Source of the DNA: Oscillospiraceae bacterium
GTDB taxonomy: Bacteria > Bacillota > Clostridia > Oscillospirales > Ruminococcaceae
Assembly (NCBI GenBank): GCA_009778065.1
Contig: WRKM01000022.1
Location: 1-59,407, forward strand
Reading direction: 5' to 3'
DNA: 59,407 nt
The notes below the pieces were generated by a model, which was not told the origin of the DNA, did no database searches, and saw only the letters and a program-made list of their open reading frames with translations. The position numbers and the translations under genes were made by a program. Below, one piece after another: positions 20,660 through 30,103 of this stretch; position 1 is the first letter of the stretch; each line of letters starts with the position of its first letter.

Positions 20660-22999
20660 ATGAACAATAAAGGTTTAACCTCCGCAGAGGCGAGTTTACG
20701 CGAAAAAGAGGGAAAAATTAACGGGGATTTTAATATATCCACGAAATCTGTTGGTGAAATATTCCGCTCGAATACGCTGACGTTTTTTAATATTTTAAAT
20801 ATTTTTCTCGCATTTTGTGTATTTTTAACAGGCGAATACAAGAATATGCTTTTTTTAGGCGTCGTCGTTTCAAATGTTTGTATAGGCGTGTTTCAAGAGT
20901 TGCGGGCAAAGCGTGTCACAGACCGATTTTCATTAATGGTGCGTGACAAGGTTCGGGTAAAGCGCGACAGCGAAACAATATCGCTCCCCACTTCGCAGAT
21001 TGTTCTTGATGATGTTATTTTTCTCGGCGAGGGTGAGCAGATACCCGCCGATTGTGAAGTGATAAACGGCGAGGTTGAGGCAGACGAAAGTCTCGTCACA
21101 GGTGAAAGTGAACCTGTAGTCAAAAAAGCGGGCGACTTTCTTTTGGCGGGCGGCTTTATAATCTGCGGGGAAGCCGAGGCGGCAGTTCGCAAGGTAGGCG
21201 AAGATAGTTTTGCTTTTTCAATTATGAAAGGCGCGAAATACCTTAAAAAGCCTGTTTCGGAAATGTTCCGTTCAATTGATAAAATCGTTAAATGGCTTGC
21301 AGTATTAATTATTCCGGTGGGTTTGACCCTTCTTGCGAAGTCGGTGTTTTTTACGGACGAGGACTTTCCCGACGCCGTGAACAGTACAGTCGCGGCAGTT
21401 ATAGGCATGATTCCGCAAGGTCTTATCCTGCTGACGAGTGCAGTCATGGCGGTAAGCGTTATAAGACTTTCGCGCCATAAAGCCCTTGTCCGAGATATGT
21501 ATTGTACCGAAACCTTAGCGAGAGTCGATGTTCTTTGTCTTGATAAAACAGGAACTCTTACAACGGGGGAAATGAGCATTGAGGCATTAATTCCGCTCGG
21601 CGGCGATTTTAAAGAGGCAGAAGACGCACTTTGCGCCTTGATGCACTCTGTCCCTGACAAAAACCCGACAGCAACAGCCATAAGGAAGATATATAATGCC
21701 GTACCCGAATGGGAAACGCTAAAAGCCGTCTCTTTTTCGAGTGCGAGGAAATGGAGCGGTGCAAGCTTTAAAGAAAAAGGGAGTTTTATACTCGGTGCGG
21801 CGGAATTTGTTCTTGATAAAATACCTGAGAGGTTGGCGGTTCAATTAAAAAACCCCGCTTTTAAGGGTAAGCGGCTTCTTGTGCTTGCAAAATCACCTGT
21901 TTGTATTGAGGACAATAGGCTTCCGGCTTCTCTCAGTGCGGCGGCTCTGCTTGTCGTTGGCAATAGGATTCGCCCCGAGGCGCGGCAGACCTTAGAATTT
22001 TTTGACAAACAGGGCGTAGAAATAAAAATAATCTCAGGCGATAATCCGCTGACAATTAAAAGCACGGCTGTCAGTGCGGGCGTTAAAAACGCCGAAATGT
22101 TCATAGACATGAGCGGTATTGATGAAAAAAATGAAACAGAGCTTGAAAAAATTGCGGAAAAATATATAATATTCGGACGAGCAACGCCGCAACAGAAGCT
22201 CGCACTTATAAAAGCTCTCAAAAAAAACCATGTGGTCGGTATGGTCGGGGACGGCGTAAACGATGTTTTATCTCTAAAAGAAGCCGACTGCTCCGTCGCC
22301 ATGCAATCGGGAAGCGAGGCGGCGCGTAATGTTTCAAGCTTAGTTCTCCTTGATAATAATTTTGCCGCACTCCCGAAAGCTGTCGCCGAAGGACGAAGAG
22401 CCATAAACAACCTTGAACGAAGCGCGGCATTGTTTCTGACTAAGACGGTCTATTCCCTTATTTTAGTGATTATTTTCTTATTTATTATACCGCCCTATCC
22501 GTTTTTGCCGATTCAGCTTACATTGATTAACAGTGTTTTTATCGGTATTCCGAGTTTTATTCTCGCACTCGAAAAAAACGATGCACCGATAAGCGGCTCG
22601 TTTATTCCGAATGTGCTTGTTAAGGCAGTCCCGTTCGGGTTTTGTTCGGTTTTCGGTATTCTGCTTCTTACGGTCTTCGGCGAGACTTACGCACTGTCGC
22701 ATGAGCAGGTACGAACGATAGCCACCTTAGTCCTCGGCATTAATTCGTTTGCCGTGCTATGCCGTATTTGCCGCCCTGTGGATAAAAAAAGGCTTGCTGT
22801 TATAGCCGCTTCGGGGATTTTGTTTTCAACGGGAGTTGACTTTCTCGGCGGACTGCTTTCTTTTACAGTTTTCACGCCGCTGATGCACACGCTTACATTT
22901 TTCCTGTGTGCGGCTGCGATACCCTCAATTATTATATTTCCGAAATTAGCGCAAATCGTCGCTTCTAAATTAAAAATTAAAGGAATAAGAAAAGTTTGA
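20660..22999 (+). CDS. Cation-transporting P-type ATPase (CtpE-like)
   Basis: 779 residues, with membrane helices at both ends and the middle. P-type motifs: LVTGESEPV (actuator), LDKTGTLTTGEM with the phosphorylated Asp, and VGMVGDGVNDVLSLKEADCSVAMQSGSEAARN. The N-terminus lacks a heavy-metal-binding domain and the M4 region reads VIGMIPQGL. The following stretch LVLLDNNFAALPKAVAEGRRAINNLERSA is close to the CtpE group linked to calcium uptake, but the ion cannot be read from sequence alone. No ribosome site; see promoter entry. Confidence 0.9.
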   Translation: MNNKGLTSAEASLREKEGKINGDFNISTKSVGEIFRSNTLTFFNILNIFLAFCVFLTGEYKNMLFLGVVVSNVCIGVFQELRAKRVTDRFSLMVRDKVRVKRDSETISLPTSQIVLDDVIFLGEGEQIPADCEVINGEVEADESLVTGESEPVVKKAGDFLLAGGFIICGEAEAAVRKVGEDSFAFSIMKGAKYLKKPVSEMFRSIDKIVKWLAVLIIPVGLTLLAKSVFFTDEDFPDAVNSTVAAVIGMIPQGLILLTSAVMAVSVIRLSRHKALVRDMYCTETLARVDVLCLDKTGTLTTGEMSIEALIPLGGDFKEAEDALCALMHSVPDKNPTATAIRKIYNAVPEWETLKAVSFSSARKWSGASFKEKGSFILGAAEFVLDKIPERLAVQLKNPAFKGKRLLVLAKSPVCIEDNRLPASLSAAALLVVGNRIRPEARQTLEFFDKQGVEIKIISGDNPLTIKSTAVSAGVKNAEMFIDMSGIDEKNETELEKIAEKYIIFGRATPQQKLALIKALKKNHVVGMVGDGVNDVLSLKEADCSVAMQSGSEAARNVSSLVLLDNNFAALPKAVAEGRRAINNLERSAALFLTKTVYSLILVIIFLFIIPPYPFLPIQLTLINSVFIGIPSFILALEKNDAPISGSFIPNVLVKAVPFGFCSVFGILLLTVFGETYALSHEQVRTIATLVLGINSFAVLCRICRPVDKKRLAVIAASGILFSTGVDFLGGLLSFTVFTPLMHTLTFFLCAAAIPSIIIFPKLAQIVASKLKIKGIRKV

Positions 23000-23070
23000 A
23001 AATTAATCTGCAAAATCGGGGAAAACGAAACCTGTTATTTATCTTTTGTGAAGAAAGGACATACTAAATT

Positions 23071-23502
23071 ATGACAGATGAAAAGGTTTTTATCTTCACC
23101 GATGGTGCCTGCTCCGGTAATCCCGGACCGGGCGGGTGGGGTGCAATCCTGCGTTTTCGGGGACGCGAAAAGGAACTCAAAGGCTTCGCCCCCGATACAA
23201 CTAACAACCGTATGGAGCTTACCGCCGTTATTGAGGCTTTATCAGCGTTAAAATTTCCCTGCTCCGTAGTGTTACAGACCGATTCGCGTTACGTTGCAGA
23301 CGGGATTGAAAAAGGCTGGGCTGTCAGTTGGCGAAAAAATAACTGGCTCAAAAGCGATAAAAAACCCGCGCTTAACGCGGACCTGTGGGACAAACTGCTA
23401 TCCCTTTGTGAAAAGCACGATGTAAGGTTTATATGGGTAAAAGGACATGCAGGACACGAGGAAAATGAAAGATGTGACAAATTAGCGCGTTCTTTTTTGT
23501 AG
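23071..23502 (+). CDS. rnhA: Ribonuclease HI
   Basis: 143 residues. The DEDD catalytic set is visible: [17 protein letters not shown] (Asp), [10 protein letters not shown] (Glu), LQTDSRYV (Asp) and the C-terminal [10 protein letters not shown] (Asp); [12 protein letters not shown] holds the flexible His loop. It cuts RNA in RNA-DNA hybrids. AAAGGA precedes the ATG. It follows the ATPase by 71 bases without a terminator. Confidence 0.95.
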   Translation: MTDEKVFIFTDGACSGNPGPGGWGAILRFRGREKELKGFAPDTTNNRMELTAVIEALSALKFPCSVVLQTDSRYVADGIEKGWAVSWRKNNWLKSDKKPALNADLWDKLLSLCEKHDVRFIWVKGHAGHEENERCDKLARSFL

Positions 23503-23528
23503 AAATTTGCTATAATATGCGATTTTCC

Positions 23529-23557
23529 TTGACAATACGGTTATACTATAGTATTAT
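23529..23557 (+). promoter_or_regulatory. Promoter of the polysaccharide deacetylase gene
   Basis: TTGACA (23529-23534), 17-base spacer, TATTAT (23552-23557), overlapping the tail of rnhA expression by position only. Confidence 0.82.
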
Positions 23558-23596
23558 TATTATGTGTATCAATTTTTAAGACCGGAGGGCATCGCA

Positions 23597-24670
23597 TTGT
23601 ATCTCGGAAGTGTAAGGTTTTTTAAGCACCTGATTGTCACTGTCGTTATATTAATTATCGCGGGGCTTTCGTCCGCGGTCGTTATGTTAGCGTTTTCAAA
23701 CCATGATAAATCAGAAGAAATAGAACGGTTGCAGTTTGATAAAAATACGTTACAGGCTTTGTATAATCACAGCGGCGGCGAAATAAACGAAATTTTGAAA
23801 ATACTGGACGCACTCGGTATTGACCCGAGGGATTTAGTAAATACTATGTATGAAACAAATCCTGCGGCTTTTGATGATATAACGGGCATAAGCGGACCGA
23901 GCGATACGCAGGCGGCGGACGAGTTTTCCGCACCCCCTATACCCGTTCCGAATGATATTGAATCTGAGGAAATAATAAAAAAGCCGGAGAGTCCCTATGC
24001 CGAGCTATACCCGCACCTCTATTCGGATTATACGCCGCCGCCCTCATACATTGACGATACGGGTTATATATACCTTACGTTTGACGACGGACCTTCGGTG
24101 TATACAACAGATATTCTCAGATATTTAAACAAACACAGTGTTCCGGCGACATTTTTCGTAATGCCGGATGATACCGAAAACAGCAAAAATTTTCTCAACA
24201 CGATGCTTGACGCGGGTCATGAAATCGGAGTACATTGTATGTCGCATGTATACACCGATATTTATGCGAGTGTAGAAGCGTATCTTGAGGATTTTAATCA
24301 GGCGTTTAATTTGGTGTATGAGCAGACAGGATATAAGCCGTATTTATTTCGTTTTCCCGGAGGTAGTAAAAACGACTATAACGGAGCGGTCAGAGATGAT
24401 ATAATCGCCGAAATGACAAGGCGCGGATTTGTTTATTACGACTGGAACGTAGACAGCCGCGATGCTATGGATGCTAACTGGACGCAGATGTATAATACGG
24501 TACTGAGCGAAGTCGCAAACGTACCTCGCGCCGTAATACTGTTCCACGACCGACCGGGCGGGTACAACACGGTTACGGTTATAGAAGATATAATAAAAGC
24601 ACTGCTCGATGACCCCGCAGGTTATACTTTCAGCACGATAACGCGGGAAACGAATCCTATTCAGTTTTAA
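23597..24670 (+). CDS. Membrane-anchored polysaccharide deacetylase (CE4/NodB)
   Basis: 357 residues. A single N-terminal span (about 10-32) anchors a linker and a NodB domain (about 155-350). CE4 motifs: TFDDGPSVYT (catalytic and metal Asp), GHEIGVHCMSH (metal His pair), FRFPGGS, DWNVDSRD and VILFHDRPG. It likely removes acetyl groups from peptidoglycan GlcNAc/MurNAc. TTG 23597 is chosen because GGAGGG sits 7 bases upstream; the GTG at 23564 has no ribosome site, although it lies at the expected transcription start. Confidence 0.92.
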   Translation: MYLGSVRFFKHLIVTVVILIIAGLSSAVVMLAFSNHDKSEEIERLQFDKNTLQALYNHSGGEINEILKILDALGIDPRDLVNTMYETNPAAFDDITGISGPSDTQAADEFSAPPIPVPNDIESEEIIKKPESPYAELYPHLYSDYTPPPSYIDDTGYIYLTFDDGPSVYTTDILRYLNKHSVPATFFVMPDDTENSKNFLNTMLDAGHEIGVHCMSHVYTDIYASVEAYLEDFNQAFNLVYEQTGYKPYLFRFPGGSKNDYNGAVRDDIIAEMTRRGFVYYDWNVDSRDAMDANWTQMYNTVLSEVANVPRAVILFHDRPGGYNTVTVIEDIIKALLDDPAGYTFSTITRETNPIQF

Positions 24671-24720
24671 TACAACCTCGGCTAAAGCCAAAAGCGATTA
24701 ACGAAAGGAAAATACAAAAA

Positions 24721-25761
24721 ATGGGAATTAAAGAAAACTTTACGCAGGCACTGAAGGAACTCTCAGGAACAGCAAAGGAACAGAGCGATAGAACCGAAAA
24801 GTCCAAAACCACGCAGGTAGAGGATTTGCGCCGCGCACTCGAAGCAGAGGCGGTCGAAAGGCAGGAGTCTCCCATATCGGAGGTAGCCGCAGATACGGTG
24901 GAATTGCCAACGACTGTTCACGAACCGTCTGAAATGACGAGCGTGCCGACCGACAGCACTTTTACACAAAGCCCGACATTCGCGCCGAAGGCTTCTCATG
25001 CGGGACTCGACTTAAACATTCGGGAATTACGTCAGGCGTCTGATGCGTCGGAGCAGTTCTTTTCTTCCGCACAAAACGAGCCTTCGCCTGTCAGTTCACC
25101 GTTCGGCTCATCGTTTATACAGCCCTCATTCCCTGCGTTTACACAGAGCGAGCCTTCTCCCGTGGCTTCTCCGTTTGGACAGACGCCCTTTACCGCCGCA
25201 CCGAAGAGCGAGCCGTCTCCGATAGGTACACCCTTCTCGCAAAACGGTTTCAGCACTGCGATGGCGGAAGCTATGGGCGAAGCGTCAGATATAGCCGAGG
25301 AGCTTACTATTATTTCTAAAAATACCGTGGTAGAGGGAAACGTCCGTTCGTTTGCCAATATGAGTATTGAGGGGAATATTAGAGGCGATGTTGAAACCAC
25401 GAAGAACATCGACCTAAATGGTAAGGTTATCGGAAACCTCACTTGTAATAATGCTCAAATGCTGACTTCTCAGATTCAAGGTAACATCCGCATGAAGGGT
25501 AGTATCTTAATGGGACGCGACACTCTGTTAATAGGCGACCTCGTATCTACATACGCTAAGGTCAACGGAAAAGTCAAGGGTAATCTTGAAATCGGCGGAA
25601 AAGCGGAGCTTAAAAGCGATGCGGTAATTTTCGGAGACATCAGTGCGTCTACCATTACGGTTGACGATGGCGCGATTATTCAAGGGTATGTCAGCACGAC
25701 CTTCCTTAATAAAGAAGAAAGCAGGAATATATTTCCGGAGGCTGTCAGCATAGCGGAATAG
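24721..25761 (+). CDS. Bactofilin-family polymer-forming protein with long disordered N-terminus
   Basis: 346 residues. The C-terminal ~120 residues (from TIISKNTVVEGNV) form the bactofilin right-handed beta helix, with short periodic G-N/G-D turns (IEGNIRGDVE, LNGKVIGNLT, VNGKVKGNLE, VIFGDISAST). The N-terminal ~195 residues are low complexity and include three repeats of SEPSPxxxPF type. Bactofilins assemble nucleotide-independent filaments that place cell-wall enzymes; the deacetylase gene directly upstream (50 bases) fits that role. AACGAAAGGAAA lies before the ATG. Confidence 0.9.
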   Translation: MGIKENFTQALKELSGTAKEQSDRTEKSKTTQVEDLRRALEAEAVERQESPISEVAADTVELPTTVHEPSEMTSVPTDSTFTQSPTFAPKASHAGLDLNIRELRQASDASEQFFSSAQNEPSPVSSPFGSSFIQPSFPAFTQSEPSPVASPFGQTPFTAAPKSEPSPIGTPFSQNGFSTAMAEAMGEASDIAEELTIISKNTVVEGNVRSFANMSIEGNIRGDVETTKNIDLNGKVIGNLTCNNAQMLTSQIQGNIRMKGSILMGRDTLLIGDLVSTYAKVNGKVKGNLEIGGKAELKSDAVIFGDISASTITVDDGAIIQGYVSTTFLNKEESRNIFPEAVSIAE

Positions 25762-25779
25762 AAAAATAATAAAAATTTA

Positions 25780-25815
25780 AAAAGGGTATCAACATTTAAG
25801 CGATACCCTTTTTTC
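25780..25815. terminator. Terminator of the bactofilin unit
   Basis: AAAAGGGTATC/GATACCCTTTT 11-bp stem (25780-25790 with 25802-25812), then T residues. A-rich on the other side, so it can also serve the minus-strand lipoprotein gene. Confidence 0.87.
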
Positions 25816-25832
25816 ATGCCAAAAATTATGTT

Positions 25833-27152
25833 CTATCCCTCATCAGCATAAGCGTATATCTTCCCCTGCAACGCCTCCCATGCTTCGTCAGTCAAAATCC
25901 CTAAAGCTTCATATTTCGGGAGCATTTCTATGAGTTCTTCGGGGGTTATTCCGGCTTCTAAGTAAGCGGCGGGTTTGTTGTAGTAGACCCAGTGGGGGGA
26001 GAAAAAGGAATCGTCTTTTTCTATACAAAGAGCAGTTATTATATACTTTATTAATTCATTGTTTACATTACTTGTTTCTATTTCGTTTGCATGAAAAGCA
26101 TAATATCTTTGCTCAGAAATCCCCGTAAATAAACTTTCATAGGCAAGCGGCATCGAAAAATCCCTGTCATACCCACACAATTCAAATACATCAATGTCGC
26201 CATCTAAAGCGTTATAGATTTTTTGCTGTAAAAAATCTATGGTGAATGGGTGGATAAGCCGTAATGGACTTCCATACTCGGAAAATATTTCATATTCTCT
26301 TAAAACATTAATCAAATCTTCCTTTGTCATATTATTTTCTTTATATGCGTTTGCGGGTGCATAAAAAAACCAAGATAATGAATAACATTTGTCGTTTTTT
26401 ATTACAGTATAATCACGAGTAAAAGACAAAGTAATATTTCCTATATCGCGACTACAAAGTGCATTTATTTGCTCTTCGGTATAATCACCGAAAGTAATAG
26501 AAAAAATATTAAAAAGAGGGTCGGCATCATGTTCATAACTGTCCTCATTTGCGATGATAGACCTTATTTGTTCTTCTGTGATGTTAAAATCACATATAAA
26601 GGTATGTATGTTCGCACTATCATCTAAACACTCCCCTGTAAAAGGGAAATTTTCATCAACAACATATCCGAAATTTTCAACAAGTCGTAAAGCGGGTTCT
26701 CTATTATTTGCCGCATTGTAGTAGCTTGCTTTCCATGCTACAAAGGTTTCTTCTTCGACAAGTTCTTGAAAACCGGGTATAATATCAATATTATAAAAAG
26801 AAGCTGTAAAAAATTCATTTGAAAAGTATAAGTCATAAAGTCTTCCGGCAATAGAAATATATTGCTCGCCCGGGTCTCCTATATTGTTTAAGAAATCTAT
26901 GTTATTATCATTTATTCTTATATAGTCCGTTTCTGTAATTTCCGATGTTTCGGGTGGAGGAAGTGAAGTTTCAGGTGAAGCAGTTGTGATTGGAGACGGT
27001 GTTGTTATAGGGTTTTGAGCCGTCGAATCTACTGCTTCGTTAATTGTTCCATCAACAGGCGCATCGAGGATATCGCTTGCGAGGTTTTTTTCAACCTCGC
27101 AAGCAGAGAATAAGCATAAGATAATAAAATATAGTAATAATTTCTTTTTCAT
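25833..27152 (-). CDS. Large lipoprotein of unknown function
   Basis: 439 residues. Lipobox FSAC (Cys about 17). A Thr/Pro/Ser linker (40-75) is followed by a mostly alpha-helical body with several E-x-Q-I/L-x-x-L style helices (for example TEEQIRSIIANED, TEEQINALCSRD, TPEELIEMLPKYE). No family was recognised. ATG 27152 is used because GAGAGG lies 4 bases upstream; the longer frame runs into a remnant of a tandem copy. Its last 46 codons are nearly repeated at 27160-27299. Confidence 0.8.
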   Translation of the reverse strand: MKKKLLLYFIILCLFSACEVEKNLASDILDAPVDGTINEAVDSTAQNPITTPSPITTASPETSLPPPETSEITETDYIRINDNNIDFLNNIGDPGEQYISIAGRLYDLYFSNEFFTASFYNIDIIPGFQELVEEETFVAWKASYYNAANNREPALRLVENFGYVVDENFPFTGECLDDSANIHTFICDFNITEEQIRSIIANEDSYEHDADPLFNIFSITFGDYTEEQINALCSRDIGNITLSFTRDYTVIKNDKCYSLSWFFYAPANAYKENNMTKEDLINVLREYEIFSEYGSPLRLIHPFTIDFLQQKIYNALDGDIDVFELCGYDRDFSMPLAYESLFTGISEQRYYAFHANEIETSNVNNELIKYIITALCIEKDDSFFSPHWVYYNKPAAYLEAGITPEELIEMLPKYEALGILTDEAWEALQGKIYAYADEG

Positions 27153-27153
27153 C

Positions 27154-27305
27154 TTACCTCTCATCAGCATAAGCATATATCTTCCCCTGTAACGCCGCCC
27201 ATGCTTCATCGGTCAAAATCCCTAAGGCTTCATATTTCGGGAGCATTTCTATGAGTTCTTCGGGGGTTATGCCGGCTTCTATGTAGGCGGCGGGTTTGTA
27301 TTTAC
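27154..27305 (-). pseudogene. 3' remnant of a tandem copy of lipoprotein gene 25833
   Basis: 140 bases (27160-27299) match the 3' end of the neighbouring gene (25839-25978) with scattered substitutions. In frame it reads KPAAYIEAGITPEELIEMLP and continues to AYADER before a TAA, close to the KPAAYLEAGITPEELIEMLP and AYADEG of the intact gene. Only the last ~46 codons remain, directly after the DUF4956 gene. Its end supplies the ribosome site of the intact gene. Confidence 0.82.
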
Positions 27306-27323
27306 TATATTTTTTCAATTTTT

Positions 27324-28013
27324 TCAGCTCATGAAATCCCCGTTATACTCTAACAGAGTTACGGCTTCGACCCCCTCAACCGCGTTAAACTTGCCTATAG
27401 CGTCCGTTTGGTTACGCTTTATCTTAATTTCAATCGTGAGTTCGACATTTCCTCCGGATGTTGTTTTATTTTTAAGTTTATATCGAGTGGTGCGAAGCAG
27501 GGTGTTTATTCCGACCTCGGAGCTTTCGCCGTATCTTACTATGAGCAGGTAGCTTTTCTTTTGTATTTTAAAAATGACTAAGAGTATGTAAGTTATCGCA
27601 ATAAACGCCGTACCTACCACTGCGGGATAATACAACCCCGCACCCGTTGTTACCCCTGCCGCTATACCCCAGAACAAAAAGCCTATATCTAAAGGGTCTT
27701 TGACTGCCGAACGAAACCGTACTATTGACAACGCACCCACCATACCGAGCGAAAGAACAATGTTCGCGCTTATCGTATTTATGATAAACGCTGTAGTGAC
27801 GGTGACGAGAACTAACAGAAGATTATAGTTTTCGCTGAAAACCACCCCCCGATAAAAAAAGCGATAAACTAAGTAAATCACTAATCCGCAGACAAGAGCC
27901 GAGCCTAATGCGGTGATAATCCGTTCGAGTGACAGACCCTCATGAGTTCTCGAAAGTTCGATACTTTCCTCAATTAAAGCGCGAATACTTGTGCGGTCAC
28001 TTGCTAATAACAT
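27324..28013 (-). CDS. DUF4956 membrane protein
   Basis: 229 residues with four hydrophobic helices (about 30-150): LVCGLVIYLVYRFFY, LLLVLVTVTTAFIIN, IVLSLGMVGALSIVRFRSAVKDP and the following helix pair. The motif GMVGALSIVRFR is the DUF4956 signature. The C-terminal ~75 residues form a soluble ACT-like domain. It overlaps the upstream VTC gene by 10 bases. The two families recur together in bacteria and are thought to be linked to polyphosphate or surface polymer handling. Confidence 0.87.
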   Translation of the reverse strand: MLLASDRTSIRALIEESIELSRTHEGLSLERIITALGSALVCGLVIYLVYRFFYRGVVFSENYNLLLVLVTVTTAFIINTISANIVLSLGMVGALSIVRFRSAVKDPLDIGFLFWGIAAGVTTGAGLYYPAVVGTAFIAITYILLVIFKIQKKSYLLIVRYGESSEVGINTLLRTTRYKLKNKTTSGGNVELTIEIKIKRNQTDAIGKFNAVEGVEAVTLLEYNGDFMS

Positions 28014-28741
28014 ATTTTATTTACCTCCAGAGTTTTATTGGCGCATAGTACGTATTTTGAAACTGTACCCTCCATAAGAGGGAAGCTCGTAAACAGCATC
28101 TGTATGTACGAGGGGAGAAAACGGTCGTACTTTATTTCGAGAACCACATTATCGGGGTCGGTTCTTCGTTCATGAACGGACGTGTACCTCGCTTTAAACA
28201 TGTCATAAGAGCCGAGTCCCGCTGAAATAGCCTTATCAAATGTGATTCTGACGTTTCCCGCATCGGCTGTAAACGCCTCTCTATAATAATCGGTTATTGC
28301 AGTAGGGCGTAAGCCATAGGTTTTAGCGGATAAATAAAAGTCATGAAAGAGTTCTTCGGCTCTGTTCAAGCAAAAGCTATAGTCCCCCTTTAAAAGCATA
28401 AGGTATTCATCCATACTTAAAAACGCGCTTTTTTTATTGATATACGCGCCTTCCTTATACTTTCCCTCAAGAGTGATACGGTCGGGCGAGAGGTTGTATA
28501 CACGAATTCTGAATTTCTTTCTTTTTGAGTATCCCCGAACCTTATCTTTATACGCCGAACCGTAAAGGTCATCGAAATAGAGAGAGGTGACTCGGTAATC
28601 GCCGCTCTCGGTCGCATATTCGTCACATTTCATAACAGCGCCGACTCGCCGTCTGAGAACTTCATAGACGCCGCAGGTAATAGTGAATTTTTGTTCGTGC
28701 CTTAGCTTAGGCGGGGCGGCATGTAAAAATTTAGTAAACAT
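28004..28741 (-). CDS. VTC-domain polyphosphate polymerase-like protein
   Basis: 245 residues, a stand-alone VTC catalytic tunnel domain. Visible are RHEQKFTITCGVYEVLRRRV at the N-terminus, YRVTSLYFDDLYGSAY, KRKKFRIRVYN, LEGKYKEGAYINKK and VVLEIKYDRFLPSYI, whose basic and acidic residues line the triphosphate tunnel in the family. It may make polyphosphate. The ATG at 28741 is 6 bases from a -10 box, with no ribosome site, so the mRNA is probably leaderless. Confidence 0.87.
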   Translation of the reverse strand: MFTKFLHAAPPKLRHEQKFTITCGVYEVLRRRVGAVMKCDEYATESGDYRVTSLYFDDLYGSAYKDKVRGYSKRKKFRIRVYNLSPDRITLEGKYKEGAYINKKSAFLSMDEYLMLLKGDYSFCLNRAEELFHDFYLSAKTYGLRPTAITDYYREAFTADAGNVRITFDKAISAGLGSYDMFKARYTSVHERRTDPDNVVLEIKYDRFLPSYIQMLFTSFPLMEGTVSKYVLCANKTLEVNKICY

Positions 28742-28747
28742 AATGTA

Positions 28748-28776
28748 ATTTTATCATAAAATAAATTAAATTTCAA
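28748..28776 (-). promoter_or_regulatory. Promoter of the VTC gene, predicts leaderless mRNA
   Basis: Minus strand TTGAAA (28776-28771), 17-base spacer, TAAAAT (28753-28748), then 6 bases to the ATG at 28741. Confidence 0.8.
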
Positions 28777-28792
28777 GTATTATTTTCTTTTC

Positions 28793-28821
28793 TTGCTTTT
28801 TTCTTTTAAATAGTGTATTAT
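28793..28821 (+). promoter_or_regulatory. Promoter of FAD oxidoreductase gene, predicts leaderless mRNA
   Basis: TTGCTT (28793-28798), 17-base spacer, TATTAT (28816-28821) preceded by TG, then 7 bases to ATG 28829. The layout and even the TTGCTTTTTT stretch match the ATPase promoter at 20624. Confidence 0.8.
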
Positions 28822-28828
28822 ATATTAT

Positions 28829-30064
28829 ATGAGTTCTAAAAATAATCCCGATGTAATTATTATCGGCGGCGGTGCGGCGGGTATGACGGCGGCGATTTTT
28901 GCCGCCGGACAGAATAAGCGCGTGCTTCTTATTGAGCGGAATGAACGCCTCGCGGTGAAGCTCGGAATTACAGGCAAGGGTCGGTGTAATCTCACGAACA
29001 ACACAGATGTTCAAACGCTTTTAAAAAATGTCAAGACTAATCCGCACTTTCTTCAAAGCGCGTTCAATCGGTTTAACAGCGCAGATACAATGGCTTTTTT
29101 TGAAGAACTCGGCGTCAGGCTCAAAACCGAACGCGGAAACAGGGTTTTTCCGGTATCTGATAAAGCCGCTGAAGTAGTCGATGCGTTAATTTTGCGCAAT
29201 AATATACTCGGAGTAAATATTATTAATGAGCGTGCGGTGTCTTTAATAGCCGAAAATGGCGTTATTGCCGGGGTAAAATGCCGAACCGATTTATACCGTG
29301 CCGCTAAGGTTATCCTTGCAACGGGGGGAAGAACTTACCCTAAAACGGGTTCGACAGGTGACGGCTATAAGCTCGCCGCCGCCCTCGGTCATACAATAGT
29401 TAAACCAAAACCCTCTCTCGTACCGCTTGTCACTTGTGAGAATGTATCGGAAATGTCGGGTCTCTCCTTAAAAAACGTAAAACTTTCCCTTTTTGCACCC
29501 GATACGGGGAAGCTCTTGTATGCGGAGCAGGGCGAATTAGTCTTCACTCATTTCGGAATCAGCGGTCCGTTGGCTCTTTCGGCTTCGTTTTATATAGACG
29601 ACACATTTAACGCACCATATAAAATGGAAATTGACCTAAAACCCGCACTCGACCAAAAGAAGCTCGATACACGGATTTTGAGAGATTTTTCGGAAAATAA
29701 GAATAAACAGCTTCAAAACGCATTAGATGCGCTTCTGCCAAAATCAATTATACCCTATGTAATATCTCGCGCAAATATACAACCGGACAGGCGCGTAAAT
29801 GAGATAAGCGTTGCCGAAAGGCGGCGGCTTCTTGAGGCTGTGAAAGGGTTCACCTTAACTTTTGATTCGTTCAGACCTATTGACGAGGCGGTAATAACAG
29901 ACGGCGGAATCGACACGCGGGAAATAAACCCTAAAACTATGGAATCAAAATTGATTAAAGGCTTGCATTTTGCGGGGGAAATAATAGACGTTGCGGCGTT
30001 CACAGGCGGCTTTAACCTGCAAATTGCGTTTTCAACAGCGTATGCGGCGGCAACGGACATATGA
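28829..30064 (+). CDS. HI0933/YhiN-family FAD-dependent oxidoreductase
   Basis: 411 residues. N-terminal dinucleotide fold VIIIGGGAAGMTAAIFAA, GITGKGRCNLTNN (family signature), ATGGRTYPKTGSTGDGY in the middle and the C-terminal GLHFAGEIIDVAAFTGGFNLQIAFSTA FAD-binding end. The family is often labelled NAD(P)/FAD-dependent oxidoreductase or aminoacetone oxidase; the substrate here is not known. It heads the cmk-plsC-ispH series. Confidence 0.9.
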   Translation: MSSKNNPDVIIIGGGAAGMTAAIFAAGQNKRVLLIERNERLAVKLGITGKGRCNLTNNTDVQTLLKNVKTNPHFLQSAFNRFNSADTMAFFEELGVRLKTERGNRVFPVSDKAAEVVDALILRNNILGVNIINERAVSLIAENGVIAGVKCRTDLYRAAKVILATGGRTYPKTGSTGDGYKLAAALGHTIVKPKPSLVPLVTCENVSEMSGLSLKNVKLSLFAPDTGKLLYAEQGELVFTHFGISGPLALSASFYIDDTFNAPYKMEIDLKPALDQKKLDTRILRDFSENKNKQLQNALDALLPKSIIPYVISRANIQPDRRVNEISVAERRRLLEAVKGFTLTFDSFRPIDEAVITDGGIDTREINPKTMESKLIKGLHFAGEIIDVAAFTGGFNLQIAFSTAYAAATDI

Positions 30065-30103
30065 GTACTACAACAAATTAAGAGCAAGAAAGGATATAAC
30101 CTC

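Noticed and set aside
23564-23596. Leaderless GTG start for the polysaccharide deacetylase
   Set aside because: GTG 23564 is at the expected transcription start, like the leaderless genes, but TTG 23597 has a good GGAGGG and gives a normal membrane anchor, so the SD-led start is preferred.
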